From Phylloscopus collybita (lineage: Eukaryota; Chordata; Aves; Passeriformes; Phylloscopidae), in assembly GCA_027886175.1 (NCBI GenBank), contig JAJNNQ010000075.1:5807001-5871000 (forward strand): DNA of 64,000 nt, written 5' to 3'. A program made the position numbers and the translations under genes. The notes below the pieces were generated by a model, which had not been told where the DNA came from, searched no databases, and saw only the letters and a program-made list of their open reading frames with translations. This document shows, in pieces, positions 25,925 through 37,089 of the stretch. Within the stretch, counting starts at the first letter, position 1. Each line of letters opens with the position of its first letter.

Positions 25925-26140
25925 TGGCCTTGCCTTCCTTTTTCCCTGTCCCTTCCACTCCCCTTTCACCTTCACTTTCATTTCCTTTCATTCTCTTTCC
26001 TCCCTTTACCTTCTTTTTTCCTCTTCCCTTTGCTTCTCCATTTCCTTTTGGCTTTCCCTGTCCCTTTCCTTTTTCCTTTCCCCTTCCCTTTCCTCTTGCC
26101 TTTACCATTACCTTTTCTTTTCTCCTTTTTCTCTTCTTTG
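25925..26140. repeat. polypyrimidine tract on the plus strand
   Basis: About 215 bp of nearly pure C and T, built of CCTTT-, CCCTTT- and CTTTTC-like units without a fixed register. The low-complexity frames through it are artefacts. Long homopyrimidine-homopurine DNA can adopt triplex (H-DNA) structure. Confidence 0.9.
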
Positions 26141-26469
26141 ATGAATCACAGAAACAAAAAGAATGCTGTTTGATAATCAGATAAACATCTGACTGGCATG
26201 ATATACATGAGCTGAATCTTGGGAGAAGAAAACCTCAGATGAAAGGATTTACTCAAAAATTGCATATCTCAGGTGACAGTAAATCTTGGATAAGTGAGTT
26301 GGTACATAGCATTCCAGGAGGACAGTTTTGTAACAACTTTAAAACTGTGATATGGTAGTTGTAAATCACTTCCCCTAAGATTTTTTTTTTTTCCTAAGAA
26401 CTTTTTCTGAGGTATTTACAGAGGATGCAATGTGAATAATACCAGCTTTTAGCATGTTTGCCTGAACTT

Positions 26470-27105
26470 CTGAAATGATGTGGGGCGGTCTCGAGCCCAA
26501 TTGCAGGCTGGGGGGAAAAGGGTTTGAGAGCACTCCCGGGGAGAAGGACTTGTAGGTGTTGATGAGAAGCTCAACATGACCCATCAATGTACACTTGCAA
26601 CCCAGAAAGTCAAACGTGTCCTGGGCTGCATCCAAAGCCTTGTGGACAGCAGGTGAGGGAGAGAATTCTGTTCCTCTGCTCTGCCCTCGTGAGAGCTCAC
26701 CTGCAGTGCTGCATCCAGCTCTGGGGTCCCAGCACAGGAAGGAGCTGTTGGAATGAGTCTAGAGGAGGCCTCAAAGGTAATCAGAGGGCTGGAGAACCTC
26801 TCCTGTGACAATCTGAGAGTTGGGGCTTTTCAGCCTGGAAAAGAGAATGCTCCAGAGAGTTTTATAACATCTTCAGTGCTTAAAAGGACTGCAAGAAAGC
26901 TGGAGATGGACGTTTTATGAGAGCATGGAGTGGTAAGACAAGGGGAAAAGGCTTTAAACTGAAGGATACTAGATTTAGATTAGATATTAGAGGAATTCTG
27001 TATGGTGAGGGTGATGAGGCACTGGAACAAGTTTCACAGAGAAGCTACAGATGCCCCAGCCCTGGAAATGTTTAGGGCCAGGCTGGATGAGGCTTTGAGC
27101 AACCT

Positions 27106-27152
<47 letters not shown>

Positions 27153-27217
27153 GTCCCTGCCTATGGCAGGGGGATTGATTGGAACTGCATGATCTAGCAT
27201 GTCCATTCCAAATCTGT
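26470..27217 (+). mobile_element. CR1 LINE fragment, ORF2 end and 3'UTR
   Basis: Plus-strand CR1. The first half corresponds to the C-terminal region of ORF2: GACTTGTAGGTGTTGATGAG, CTCTGCCCTCGTGAGAGCTC and CCAGCTCTGGGGTCCCAGCA are hallmark stretches, here broken by stops and frameshifts. The second half is the 3'UTR (TGGATGAGGCTTTGAGCAAC, then TGTCCCTGCCTATGGCAGGG). At 27109-27150 a run of 42 A replaces the dozen or so bases (GGTCTAGTGGA-like) expected between these two stretches. The element is 5'-truncated and non-functional. Confidence 0.95.
27109..27150 (+). repeat. 42-A run inside the CR1 3'UTR
   Basis: A pure A-run embedded in otherwise continuous CR1 3'UTR sequence, with CTCATA before it and GTGTCCCTGC after it. 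It has either expanded in place or replaced original CR1 bases. Confidence 0.97.
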
Positions 27218-27777
27218 CCTTGGTTGTGACAAATATTTGTAAATTTGCACTTTTAGTATTAGGCTCTGAATACTACACATCAATGTAAGGGAGGAAAATA
27301 TCATCTCAGTCAGGTGAAAACCCATTGAAGACATGCTATTTAACCTGGAACTGATCCATATGGTGAAACTTGTGATGTTTTAACATTCCTTTAACATCTG
27401 ATGACTGATTTGGCAGATTATGTTCCTTCTTTCTCATAAGAAATGCGAAACATAAAACAAGAAGAAAAATAACCTAAGTAGGATGGATAAAATAATTCCC
27501 TTAATGTTAAATAGAAAATGCTGAAATAGAACAAAAACTGGAATACAGTTTGGAAACTAATGAATGATTCTTTAACTTAACTCCAGAATATGATGTGCCT
27601 GTGAATGGGTGTTATGAATTAGATTCAAGCTCCCTAGAGAGCTGAAAAGATTTCTTGGTAGGGAGAATTTCATGTCTAAATCTAGGCTTCATGCTGGAAG
27701 ATGAAGAAGATTAAAGAGGAACATGAAAGAACCTTTGGAATTTGAATCACTGTGAAAGAATGTCTTTTTCTCCTATT

Positions 27778-28565
27778 TCACAGAATCACTGAAGGGCTGG
27801 AAGGCACCTCTGGAATTCATATGGTTTAACTCACATGCCCAAAGAAGGATCTGCTGGTGAAATCTCTGCAGGTTTCTTAGAGCCACATCTGCTTGGGTTT
27901 TTAATATCTCAAAATATAAAGACTCTGCAACCTCTCTGAGCAACCCATGCTACTTCTTGCTTTGTTTCACTCCCCTGATCAGATCCAGCTCCAGGTGTGT
28001 TTTGGCTTTTCTAATCCAACCCATACACCATCCTTGGATAGTCTCTCTATTTTGCTCTTGGGTAGTTCTCTGTTTCTGTTACTGGCACACTTCCATTTAT
28101 TGTTTGAGTTTGCTTGGAGATGCTTCTTCACCTGTGCAGATGTCCTGCCCTCTTTGCCTGATTTTCTGTTTCTGACAATGAATCTTGAGTTTGGTGGTGA
28201 TGTTTGAAAATCAATCAACTCTCCTGGACCTGGCTTTCTTCAGGACTGGTTTTAATGTGATTCCTCCAAGCAGAACCCTGCAGTCACCAAAGTCTGTTTT
28301 CCTAAAGTCCAGGACCATGGTCCTGATTTTTTTTTTTTAAACCAGTTTTCTCCTCTACAGATACTGAGCTCAACCACAAAATGCTCATTGTTTGCAAGTA
28401 TGAGGTCAGGCAGTGTTTCTTTTCTCATCAGCTCCTCGATTGTCTGTATCGAGAAGTTTTCATTCTTCAAGAAATTTTCTGGGTTTGGTGTGCTCTGCTG
28501 TTTTGGTCAACAAACAGATACTAGAGGAGCTAAAATCCCCCAGGAGGACCAGGGCCTAAACATGT
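27778..28565 (-). mobile_element. CR1 LINE fragment with endonuclease/linker-region remains
   Basis: Minus-strand CR1. The left edge (CACAGAATCACTGAAGGGCT, GACTCTGCAACCTCTCTGAG) is the antisense 3' end. From about 27970 to 28480 the minus strand translates, with breaks, into parts resembling the C-terminal side of the CR1 endonuclease and the linker before reverse transcriptase: an EEL..ETLPDLILANNEH stretch (28380-28450), a SGPWSWTLGK stretch and a RNRKSGKEGR stretch. The reverse-transcriptase region that should separate these from the 3' end is absent, so the copy has a large internal deletion or is two CR1 pieces side by side. Confidence 0.85.
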
Positions 28566-29152
28566 GAGGCTTGTTCCAGTCACCTGGAATATTAAATTTA
28601 TAAAAAAGAAGACGAACACCAAACATATTAGATTGTACAGTGACAATACTGACATGAGATATGAAATAATTCAGATATTTTGTTAATTTATAATTGTTGT
28701 TATTGGGCTTGATCACAACAAATGAAGACAAAATCATATTTTAATTTCTGATCTTATTAAATCACACAGCTGCAGAATTTTGTTTTGAACATGTTATTTT
28801 ATGCTGTAATATACAGTCACAAATAAAGAAAAAAAATTTCATAATAACGGAAAATATTCTACATTGTGGGTGATGATATAAGAAGTCAACATGAAACATT
28901 TTCTTTCATTTAATATTATTAAAGAAAAAATATTCTTACAGAATGGTTTGGATTTCATTAAATATGAGCTTGTCAAGCAAAAAGATTTGTTAAAAAGAAC
29001 AATTGCATTTGTATTCAGTAAAAGTTGTGCAGAAGTTTAATTACTGGTGCCCAACACTGTCATTGTATTACTTCACAGTGGTCAGGTAATTGTGCCCCAC
29101 TGAGTGAAAAATACAGTTAAGATAAGGAACAGAAAACAGAAGACAAGCAATT
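28566..29152. other. AT-rich non-coding stretch
   Basis: Nothing recognisable apart from AT-rich unique sequence. Confidence 0.6.
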
Positions 29153-29400
29153 TCACGTTCTTGCATGGTACTCCCAGACTGCATCAATGAACATGATAAG
29201 AATGTCAAATAGGGGCTGGTTGTACTCCATCCTGAGGCTGCACACAGACACTTCATGTTGTATTTCGTGGCATCCCTGGAATTTTCTGACTCTTGGAGAA
29301 GACACAGTCAAATCAGCCCTTCTTTGGATCTGCCCTCGAATTCCTCTTTCAAAAACAGCCCTGCATGCAACACTGAAACATGTCTGTGTCTCCAGTAAAT
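29153..29400 (-). other. open frame, possible terminal exon or relic
   Basis: On the minus strand about 80 codons stay open and end in a stop at 29153, including SSPRVRKFQGCHEIQHEVS and NQPLFDILIMFIDAVWEY. Three acceptor-like sites lie upstream (TTGTTCTAG, ATGTTTCAG, TTGCATGCAG), all entering the frame in the same phase. The composition looks more protein-like than most frames here. I do not recognise the protein, and conservation is unknown. It could be a last exon, a decayed gene copy, or chance. Confidence 0.15.
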
Positions 29401-29461
29401 AACAGCTAGAACAAATAAATGCTGAATGTAAAATATTGCTTAGGGACAAACCTCTTCTGGG

Positions 29462-29510
<49 letters not shown>
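29462..29510 (+). repeat. 49-A homopolymer
   Basis: An uninterrupted run of 49 A, the longest in the window. AATAAA lies about 45 bp upstream (29415), farther than usual for a processed transcript. It is followed by a purine-rich GAGGGGGAAAAGGGGAAAA. Confidence 0.97.
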
Positions 29511-29514
<4 letters not shown>

Positions 29515-32500
29515 GGGAAAAGGGGAAAACACCAACCAACCAAAGTCATATCCTAATATTTATCTGAAACAGCTCTTATGACTTCAGGTGAAATCTTCTT
29601 TCAGATCCAGCACAAAAGCTCTTTGCCCTCTGTCTTTCCTGTGCTAACACCGAGACATATTATCTTTAAATTTCAAAATGTCCAAACCAATCACACCTGA
29701 AACGAGGACCCTTGACAAGTCCAATTTCTTTTGTAAATACAACATTTGTGAAGATGATTTATGTTAAAGTGCAATTGAATAACAAACTAGACTTTTTTTA
29801 TTTCTAGGGAGCAAGATATTTAGGTTCTAAAACAGTCTCACACTGATTTTCACATCTCAACACATTAGAAAAGGCTGAAAAAAGCCTTACTGATGGCTTG
29901 CTTCCCAAGCCTACCCAGAACTAGACTACTGAATAGTTAGAAATAAAAAAAAATGTTAAGGATATGGGTGATGAAGAGGTAAGCAAGAGCTTCTTAAAAT
30001 AAGTATATCCAAAAAGAATATGAATCAATTATGAAACATCACATAGATTTCTGATTATATTTTAAAATTAGCATATCAATGTATTAAACATTGAGTAGAA
30101 AAGACTGAAATGTTAGTCTTCCTCAGATGTGTTTTATACACACCAGGCTTTACAGTTTGACCTGTAAGTCCTTGAAAATTTGCACAAATCTGGCCTTGCT
30201 ATGGCCCAGGTTGAACAAGACACTCAAAAGGAATGCAAGTCTCAGTTTATCTTGGAGTATCACTGAAAATTGCTGGCAGAGGTCAGGTATCCATGAATCA
30301 CTGAATAGAGCAGATTTCTTGGTACATATTCCAAATAATGCATCACAATCTTCACTAAAGGTCTAACAAAGCCCAGCAGATCTGAAATTTTATACTTTCA
30401 TTGAGCTGTCTGGGCTGCTCTCCTGTGTTTTCTCTTGAATGTTCCTCTGTGGCAGGACAAATAGATAAAACCATGAAAGTTAAAATTTTGCTGTATAGGC
30501 AGGACTGCTTTTAGGGAGAGGATATAAATCCAAAGACCATATTTAATTTTTCATCCTCCTTAATTTAACATTCATCATACTATTAACCATTTTGTTCACA
30601 AGTCATTCCCTACCCACACAAGATTTGCTTTCCCAGAGACATATCTTTTATTTCTAAATGTTAAGATCTTGTTTGTGTTTAAAAATAAACAGTAACTATC
30701 CAAAAAGGGGAAAAAAAAAAAGTCTGGTTTATAATGAATCACCTATGATACTATGAAAACAAAGGGAGGAAGAAAATAACCCAGGAATAAGCTTTCACAT
30801 ATCATTTTTATGAAGAAGAAGAAGAAAAAAAATCACACTACAGAGTTAAAAGGCTGCCAGCTCATTTAAACCTCCAATATCTTAGATCAGCTCTGCACAG
30901 GAATCACAGTAGAGTTTCAGGCTGCTATTTGCTCCATCTTTAAATGTTATTTAAAGCTGCCTATGACTGGAGCTCCAACTCTCAGAGATTTAAAAGAAGG
31001 AGCATGAAACAGCTGTTCATTCTTCCATTTCCAAGAAACACATTTCAGATGATCCATGCTTTCATTTAAAGTTGAAAGGCCCAGAATAAATATGCCTTGT
31101 AGGCTAACCAAAAGTTAATTTGCTATCAGTTGCCAAGGCAGCCACTTGCCAATGCTCCCAGTTTTAGCAAAATGCTGGGCAGAAACTGTAGCAAAAGTAA
31201 GGAGGAAGTAGGATTCATGAATAGCATTACCTCAGAGAAAAGCATCTTTTCTAAACAGACTTTGCTTCTAATCCATCAATAAGAAACTAAGTTCTAAAAA
31301 CACCTTGGAATTACATTTATATGCAATTGGGTGGAACAAATCTAATTATATTCACAATTATAACACTTATTTATAGCAGAGACAAACTGCTAAAACACAT
31401 AATGTAAACCATAGCAAAAAGAGTGAGAAATAAATTCAAAGACTACAGGAAAAACATTTTATCTGAAGTTAAAATGCAAGGAAGGAAGAAAACACAGAAC
31501 TTCAAAACATTGTTTAGAAGGAGGTTCTTTTGGGTGGCTTTTTTTCAATATTTTTTCCAAGGTTTGTGAATTATTTTGTTTACTGAAAACAAAACTTCTC
31601 TACATATTTGTATGGAAGAATTATACCCCACAGCTGGAAAAACAGACCACTAGAAATTGAGCAAGATCTGTCCATTCTCTGGTCAGGAGCATGTGGCTAG
31701 GAGGCATCATGGAAAGGAGTTAACACAGACTTTGCCACGCTGGAAGGACACATGCTGCTTTGTCTCAGAATGTCAGCCTAAAGGCTGATCTAAACTAGTG
31801 CTGCTGACTTTGTATTTAAGAGATGGAAAGAATTAGCTCCAAAGGCACCTTGCTTACTTCAGGCATCTGTTACAGGAGGCAATTCTTCTTTTAAAAATAT
31901 TTCTGTAACCTCATTAAGGAATTTGCCCATGGAATTTGCTTACACTGAAAGCTTACATTATAAGTATCTATGATAAATCAATTAAAATCTTATCCTTTGC
32001 ATGGACTGAGGAGCCAGTCTACTGAGAAATGAAGTTTCAGAATATGAGGCAGAATACCTGGCTGATCTCAGCTCTAAATCATTTGGTGGAGTCCTTCCAC
32101 AGACATGTTTAACCATCCCTATTTTCCTAAAGTTACTTACCACCAGTACCTTTTGCAGCAATATATCTGTAGTATTTTGGAAGGCTCTTAGGCAGGTCAC
32201 AGGGGAGAAACAATTAATTTCTTTTATGACCTTGATAACATGGAAAATCTTGTTTTATGAGTAGTCCCTATGACCTACCCAACCCTCCTAAGCCCTTGTG
32301 CACTGAGGGGCATGGGGGGAATTCTTGCTTGCCATGGCAAATAATCTTTTCATTTCCTGGCGGCCAATATATGCCTCAACGAAAATCCCAAAACACAGGG
32401 AATTATCTCTGACAAAAGCTCCTAATCCAGGAGTTCTTTCATCTATTGCAGAAAGCCACTTAAACCTGACAGGGTGCCTGCAGCGCACCAACTAAACATG

Positions 32501-35500
32501 GTTTACAATTAGTTGTTGATTTCCACAGTGGTTTCCTGGGCACTGAGTGTATAAACCCATCATCTTAAGTGCTGCCTAAGACAACCTCGAAGTCCCAAAG
32601 TAACCCCACACACTGTGGCTGCTGGCAGTCCCTGAATGGGAGGGAGAAATCCATGTGTGTGCTGAACTCCAGATCACTTCCAAAGCACAACTTAGGAGCA
32701 GATGTTCCCCATTAGCAACATTATGAAACCCTCAGCAGCCAAATGAGTGGCACCTTTGCCTAAACTTGCTGAGATAACAAATCCACACTGAGCAAGCAAA
32801 GCCTCTTGTTCTGCAAAGCTTGTTAAATTACCATAACACCTGATGTGATGTCACCTCTCCAAAGCCAAGTTTATCCTACAGTACAGATCAGGACCAGAGA
32901 CACCTGCACTAGTGTAGTGTGAGGTATTGCAGTAGTGTAATACTGCGTAGTGTAGATATTTTAATTTTTGCCTACACTGGCTATTCACTACTTGCAAAAC
33001 TTTCCCATTTCCCCCATCCTCGGATTCACACAGAACATTTCATTTCTGAAAAAGACACAGAAAAGACATCAAGAGTGTACTTAACAGTTTATTTTGTGAT
33101 GTATGTTTTCAGGAATAAATATGCACTTTGCAATGGTGCTGAGAAAACACTTGAACCACTGAGAGAAATAGGGTAGACCTGGCTGATTATTCAGTGTAAA
33201 TAAAGGTAGCACAACCTGAATCTGTAAACGTTTCTTTCAGACTAATAAACTACTTGCAGCAGAATTGAGAGTACAGAAAAAGAGATAGGGTATTACATGG
33301 GTGACTGAATTGTGGCTTGTGAGCATTTAGTGTGTAGCTGGACCAGGATGAGATGTCATGACCTGGTGGCAATAAAAGCATGAGGTTCTCTGGGTAAAAA
33401 GGAGGAGTCAGCTCCGGAAATGCTGTTGAAAGCAAAAACAGTTGTCAGTCCTGGCAGGTGATGGTGTATTCAGCTTCACAGGAACACAGCTGGATTATCT
33501 TCTTCCTCCAAGACAATGTCATCCTCCCCTTAGTGGAATGAACTATGTCATGGATCTTATAGAGGTCATGGTACTGATTCTGGCAGTATGGCCACCACTA
33601 GCACAAAACACTGACTCCCAGTGTACTTGAAGTGAACTTGAAATAACAATATATCTTAATCCAGTTCTGCAGATGGTTTAAGTCCATGAAATTGAAGCAG
33701 AAGTTGAATTTATAAAATAAAACTGAATGGAGAGCACCAAAATAGTAATTTGGAAGCAAACCCAAGATGGATATTGGGCATATTTTACACAGATTCTACT
33801 TCATTTCAAATGTTACAGCTTCTAGATACCTATAATTGGTCAATTATGAAAGAGAGAAAGTTTATGTGTGCTACAGGACAATGATAGACCATTAATTGAA
33901 GTGCTAATTACTTTTCATAAGTGTTTTATGAGCAGATAGCTTCAAATACACTGCTATGAGCAACACTCGGGGCATTATTTCCATCAAAGCTTTGAGGCTG
34001 AATTGAACCACTGTTTTTAGGTGCTCTATCTCCCTTCAAACAGTGTGCACATTTAGATGCTTGTTTCCATGGAGCAATCTCTCATTTTTATCTCGCATTT
34101 ACTTCTTCACAATGCAGAAACTCTTTCCTGCCTCTGCTACTCATATTTTTTGGAAGTTTACTCTGTAGTGCTGGTGTGATGTACAACTTTAGCTGAATGA
34201 GAAGAAGCTACCCCAGCTGAGAATTTCACAAAAACATAAAAAAACCACAAAGAGTGAGTCTACCCTCAGAAGTGTTTGCCAGGATTCCAGGACTCATCCA
34301 GTGAAGGCAAGACACCTGTGAAGGTAATTACAATTCTTCATGAGAATAAAGATAGGAGACTCAAGACTCTGAAATAAATGTCTTTCTTGAAAATGAAAGA
34401 AAGTATGAATATGATTAATACTATTTACAAAAGCAAGTTCATCACAGAAAGAGAATTTATTTTAAATCTCAGATATTATTTTTTAACTCTTTTTACTTCT
34501 TTATTGATAGAAATGAATGCTACAAGTTCATTGTAAATGAATTTATACTTTGCACTGGTTCATTATCTTTTCTCTTATCTCTGCTGCCACACATTGCACT
34601 CTTTGAGACTAGGAATAGCAGGTGGTGATTTTTGCCTCCTACTACCTTTTTTGGTGGTCTTTGTCCCAAGGCATTTGATTTGAATACAGTTTTGGGTCAT
34701 ATGAAATCAGTTGCTCAGAAACATAAAGATGGACAAATGCTTTGGACAACAAATGCTTTGTTGGCATATGATGTTTTCTGTGCATATACATGCACATGAG
34801 TGTGTTTATGTGCATATGTTTGGTAGTGTGACTCTATTATGAAGTTCTATCATTTGCATTTTAATTATTCTCAACAATGAATGATTTCCTAATAGGAGTG
34901 GGGGGAGGAAAGGGAGAATAAATCAGCAAAATTAGATTTTTATCTTTGAAAAATGAGTTATCCATTGTAGAACATTTCAAATGACCAACCAGTCCCACAA
35001 GGTGTTGTATACAGAGGTTATGCTTGAGTGTTGCTTAAGTGTAGCACAGATAACTGTGCCTGTCCCAGTGGGTTTAACATTTATTCCCTTGGCCTTTATT
35101 AAGCTGCTAAACAAGCAGAAAATCCTTTCATTGACATCAGTGAGCTCTGACAATGCCCCAAGGCTGTCTGTGCAGTAAACTCGTTCACACAGGTTGATTC
35201 CTGTGTCTGCCTAAGGTTGCCAGTAAGCAAGGAGTGTATTCTATGTAGTCAGACTGCAGAAAAAAGGATCTGTCCAGTCAAAAAGACATCTGGACAGAAC
35301 TCGTGAAGTTATCAAGGATAACTCATGGAGTTATCCAGACACTGTTGAACAAAATACAGCTGAAGTGCTAAACAATCTTCTGCCGCAGTGAGCCTGGTGT
35401 ACATGAATATCCCCAGAAAAGTGGGGTATGTACAGGGTCAGATTCCAGATTATGGCTCCACACTCCCCAAGAAAAAACATTAATGGCCACAGGCTTTGAT

Positions 35501-35910
35501 GAGCTGGTGTTCACCCAGCAGGAAGGGAAAGAAAAGGAGAGGAGAAAAGCACAATGAATCAAGCACCTCATCGGTTTCAGGAGGCAGACAGAGACAGCTC
35601 ATGACATATATCACAATTCTGCTTTCGCAAATTGTTTTGCTAAATGTTAGTCAAATTAAAATAACACATTCTATGAGTTTTGCTATACTGCCCCTCCCTC
35701 ATTCCTCCTCTCATGGTGCAGTTTCTGTTGTATCTCTCCAGTCTTCTACTGAGATAAATGGGAAAAGTTGATCCTGCTGTACAAAATTAAAACACAGGAA
35801 AATGTTAGAGAAAAGGATTGCAGCCAAATAATTGTGTGCTGTGTCTAGTTCCACAGGAGAGGGAAATATGCAAAAGTGGGAGAGAAAAGAATACAAGACT
35901 AAGGCAGAAG
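29511..35910. other. AT-rich non-coding stretch
   Basis: No supported gene or named repeat. A short exon-like segment at 32141-32186 (minus) is listed separately. The remaining frames are under 90 codons. Near 32925-32955 a TAGTGTA-like motif repeats irregularly. The interval 30850-31500 is low in repeats, so conserved non-coding elements could lie here, but that cannot be judged from one sequence. Confidence 0.65.
32141..32186 (-). other. candidate small exon (unproven)
   Basis: On the minus strand a pyrimidine-rich stretch ends in CCTAAG (acceptor at 32187-32188). It is followed by 46 nt reading SLPKYYRYIAAKGTG and a strong donor, GGTG/GTAAGTAAC (donor at 32139-32140). No family is recognised, and the short length makes chance likely. 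Confidence 0.1.
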
Positions 35911-36135
35911 AGAATCACAGATTCAGAGGCCAAAACCCATATGGTAATCACCCAGTCTGATCCATGTAACACAGGTGGTAAAATTTTACCCAATAGTTAA
36001 CTTCCAAAGCAAACTCAGGAGTTTGGAGTTGACCTGCCAAAGACAGCTGGACTATCTTTTAGAGGTATAATCTCTCCTGAAAAGATTGGATGGAGGGAGA
36101 ACTGCCCTCACCTCTCTGGTGAGCTTGACAGTCGG
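35911..36135 (-). mobile_element. ancient CR1-type LINE remnant
   Basis: The order AATCACAGATTCAGAGGCCA, CCAGTCTGATCCATGTAACA, then ACAGGTGGTAAAATTTTACC matches the antisense 3' end of an old CR1 lineage shared among reptiles and birds ('TTTCAGAGGCCAGAAGGGACC', 'CTAGTCTGACCTCCTG'-like). It is much more diverged than the other CR1 copies in the window, and its right boundary is vague. Confidence 0.5.
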
Positions 36136-36348
36136 CCTGTAAGCCAAATTGAGTTAGTAGAAGAAACAGCAATTGGTGAATTCTGAATATGTTATCCATA
36201 GCAGGGAAGAAGACAAGGCCATTAGCATGGAAACTGGTTAAAAGAAAACATGAAGGATTTTTGCAGTTACACTATGTGCATAAGTAAAGAAGTATACCTG
36301 CCTTATCAACCTTTTGCAAAACTTTTGCCAAGTACGTTGGTGCTAATA

Positions 36349-36385
36349 TTATTATATTCATTGGGTGCCCCAATGAATATAATAA
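36349..36385. repeat. perfect 17-bp inverted repeat, 3-nt loop
   Basis: Arms TTATTATATTCATTGGG and CCCAATGAATATAATAA are separated only by TGC. All 17 pairs match. No stop-like T-run follows, and the location is outside any recognised element. Confidence 0.95.
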
Positions 36386-36419
36386 GTTTTTGCAATGTAG
36401 TCAATGACTTAATATCACA

Positions 36420-37089
36420 CTATATAAAAGTATATAAACTGGAGAACACACAGGGTAAACAAAGGACAGTGCCATTGTTATTCTGTTCAAGTGTGTGTGT
36501 GCGTGACCTCCGACCTGATGGTGACAGGGGTGTGTGCTCCCGCCACCAGCTTCCTCCACAACCACAGGTGGGGACTGTGGTGGCTGCATCCAGTTTACTC
36601 TGGGTTTTGGGGGACAGGTAGTTACATGGAAGCCAAGGGCTGTCTGGAACGATGACCCAGGAGACTTGCTGGTGTGCAAATAGGACTTTATGACAATCAC
36701 TTTACGTTCTAAACAGTAGACAGCCCAGGGCCCACCGAGCTCCCCCGCAGGAGACACTGGGCTGCACACCAGGACCTCCCCTTGAGTGTGACACCTCTCT
36801 AGATTTCCCCTCAAGGCTGGCAGATTCCTTGCTGCACCTGGATTCCTCTCAAGGAAAGACTGCAGAGAGCAAGGGGTGTCCTTTTGGATCTCAGTGGGAG
36901 GGTCTCCCTGACAACCTCATCAGACCCCATCTTCTGTGCAGTAAAGGATCAAGTGCACCTTGATATCAAATCCTGTTAAACCAATGTGGCGTTTACCATT
37001 GAATTTGTTAATAGTTAACTCACTGGTTTATATCAGTAAAGTGCAATGCTGCTCCTCTCTTATGAGTGAAGTGCATGACACCCTCTGTG
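36420..37089 (+). mobile_element. LTR-like block (class uncertain)
   Basis: This is a GC-richer block in AT-rich DNA. It begins with TATATAAAAGTATATAAAC (TATA-like), is GC-rich between about 36500 and 36960, contains two AGTAAA-type poly(A) signals (GCAGTAAAGG near 36941 and CAGTAAAGTG near 37036), and could end at CTCTGTGACA (37089). This order suggests an old plus-strand LTR. No target-site duplication or complementary ends could be shown, and the start is a guess. Confidence 0.3.

Noticed and set aside
25782..26184. Overlapping Phe/Pro/Ser/Leu-rich frames
   Set aside because: Translation of a polypyrimidine tract in all frames.
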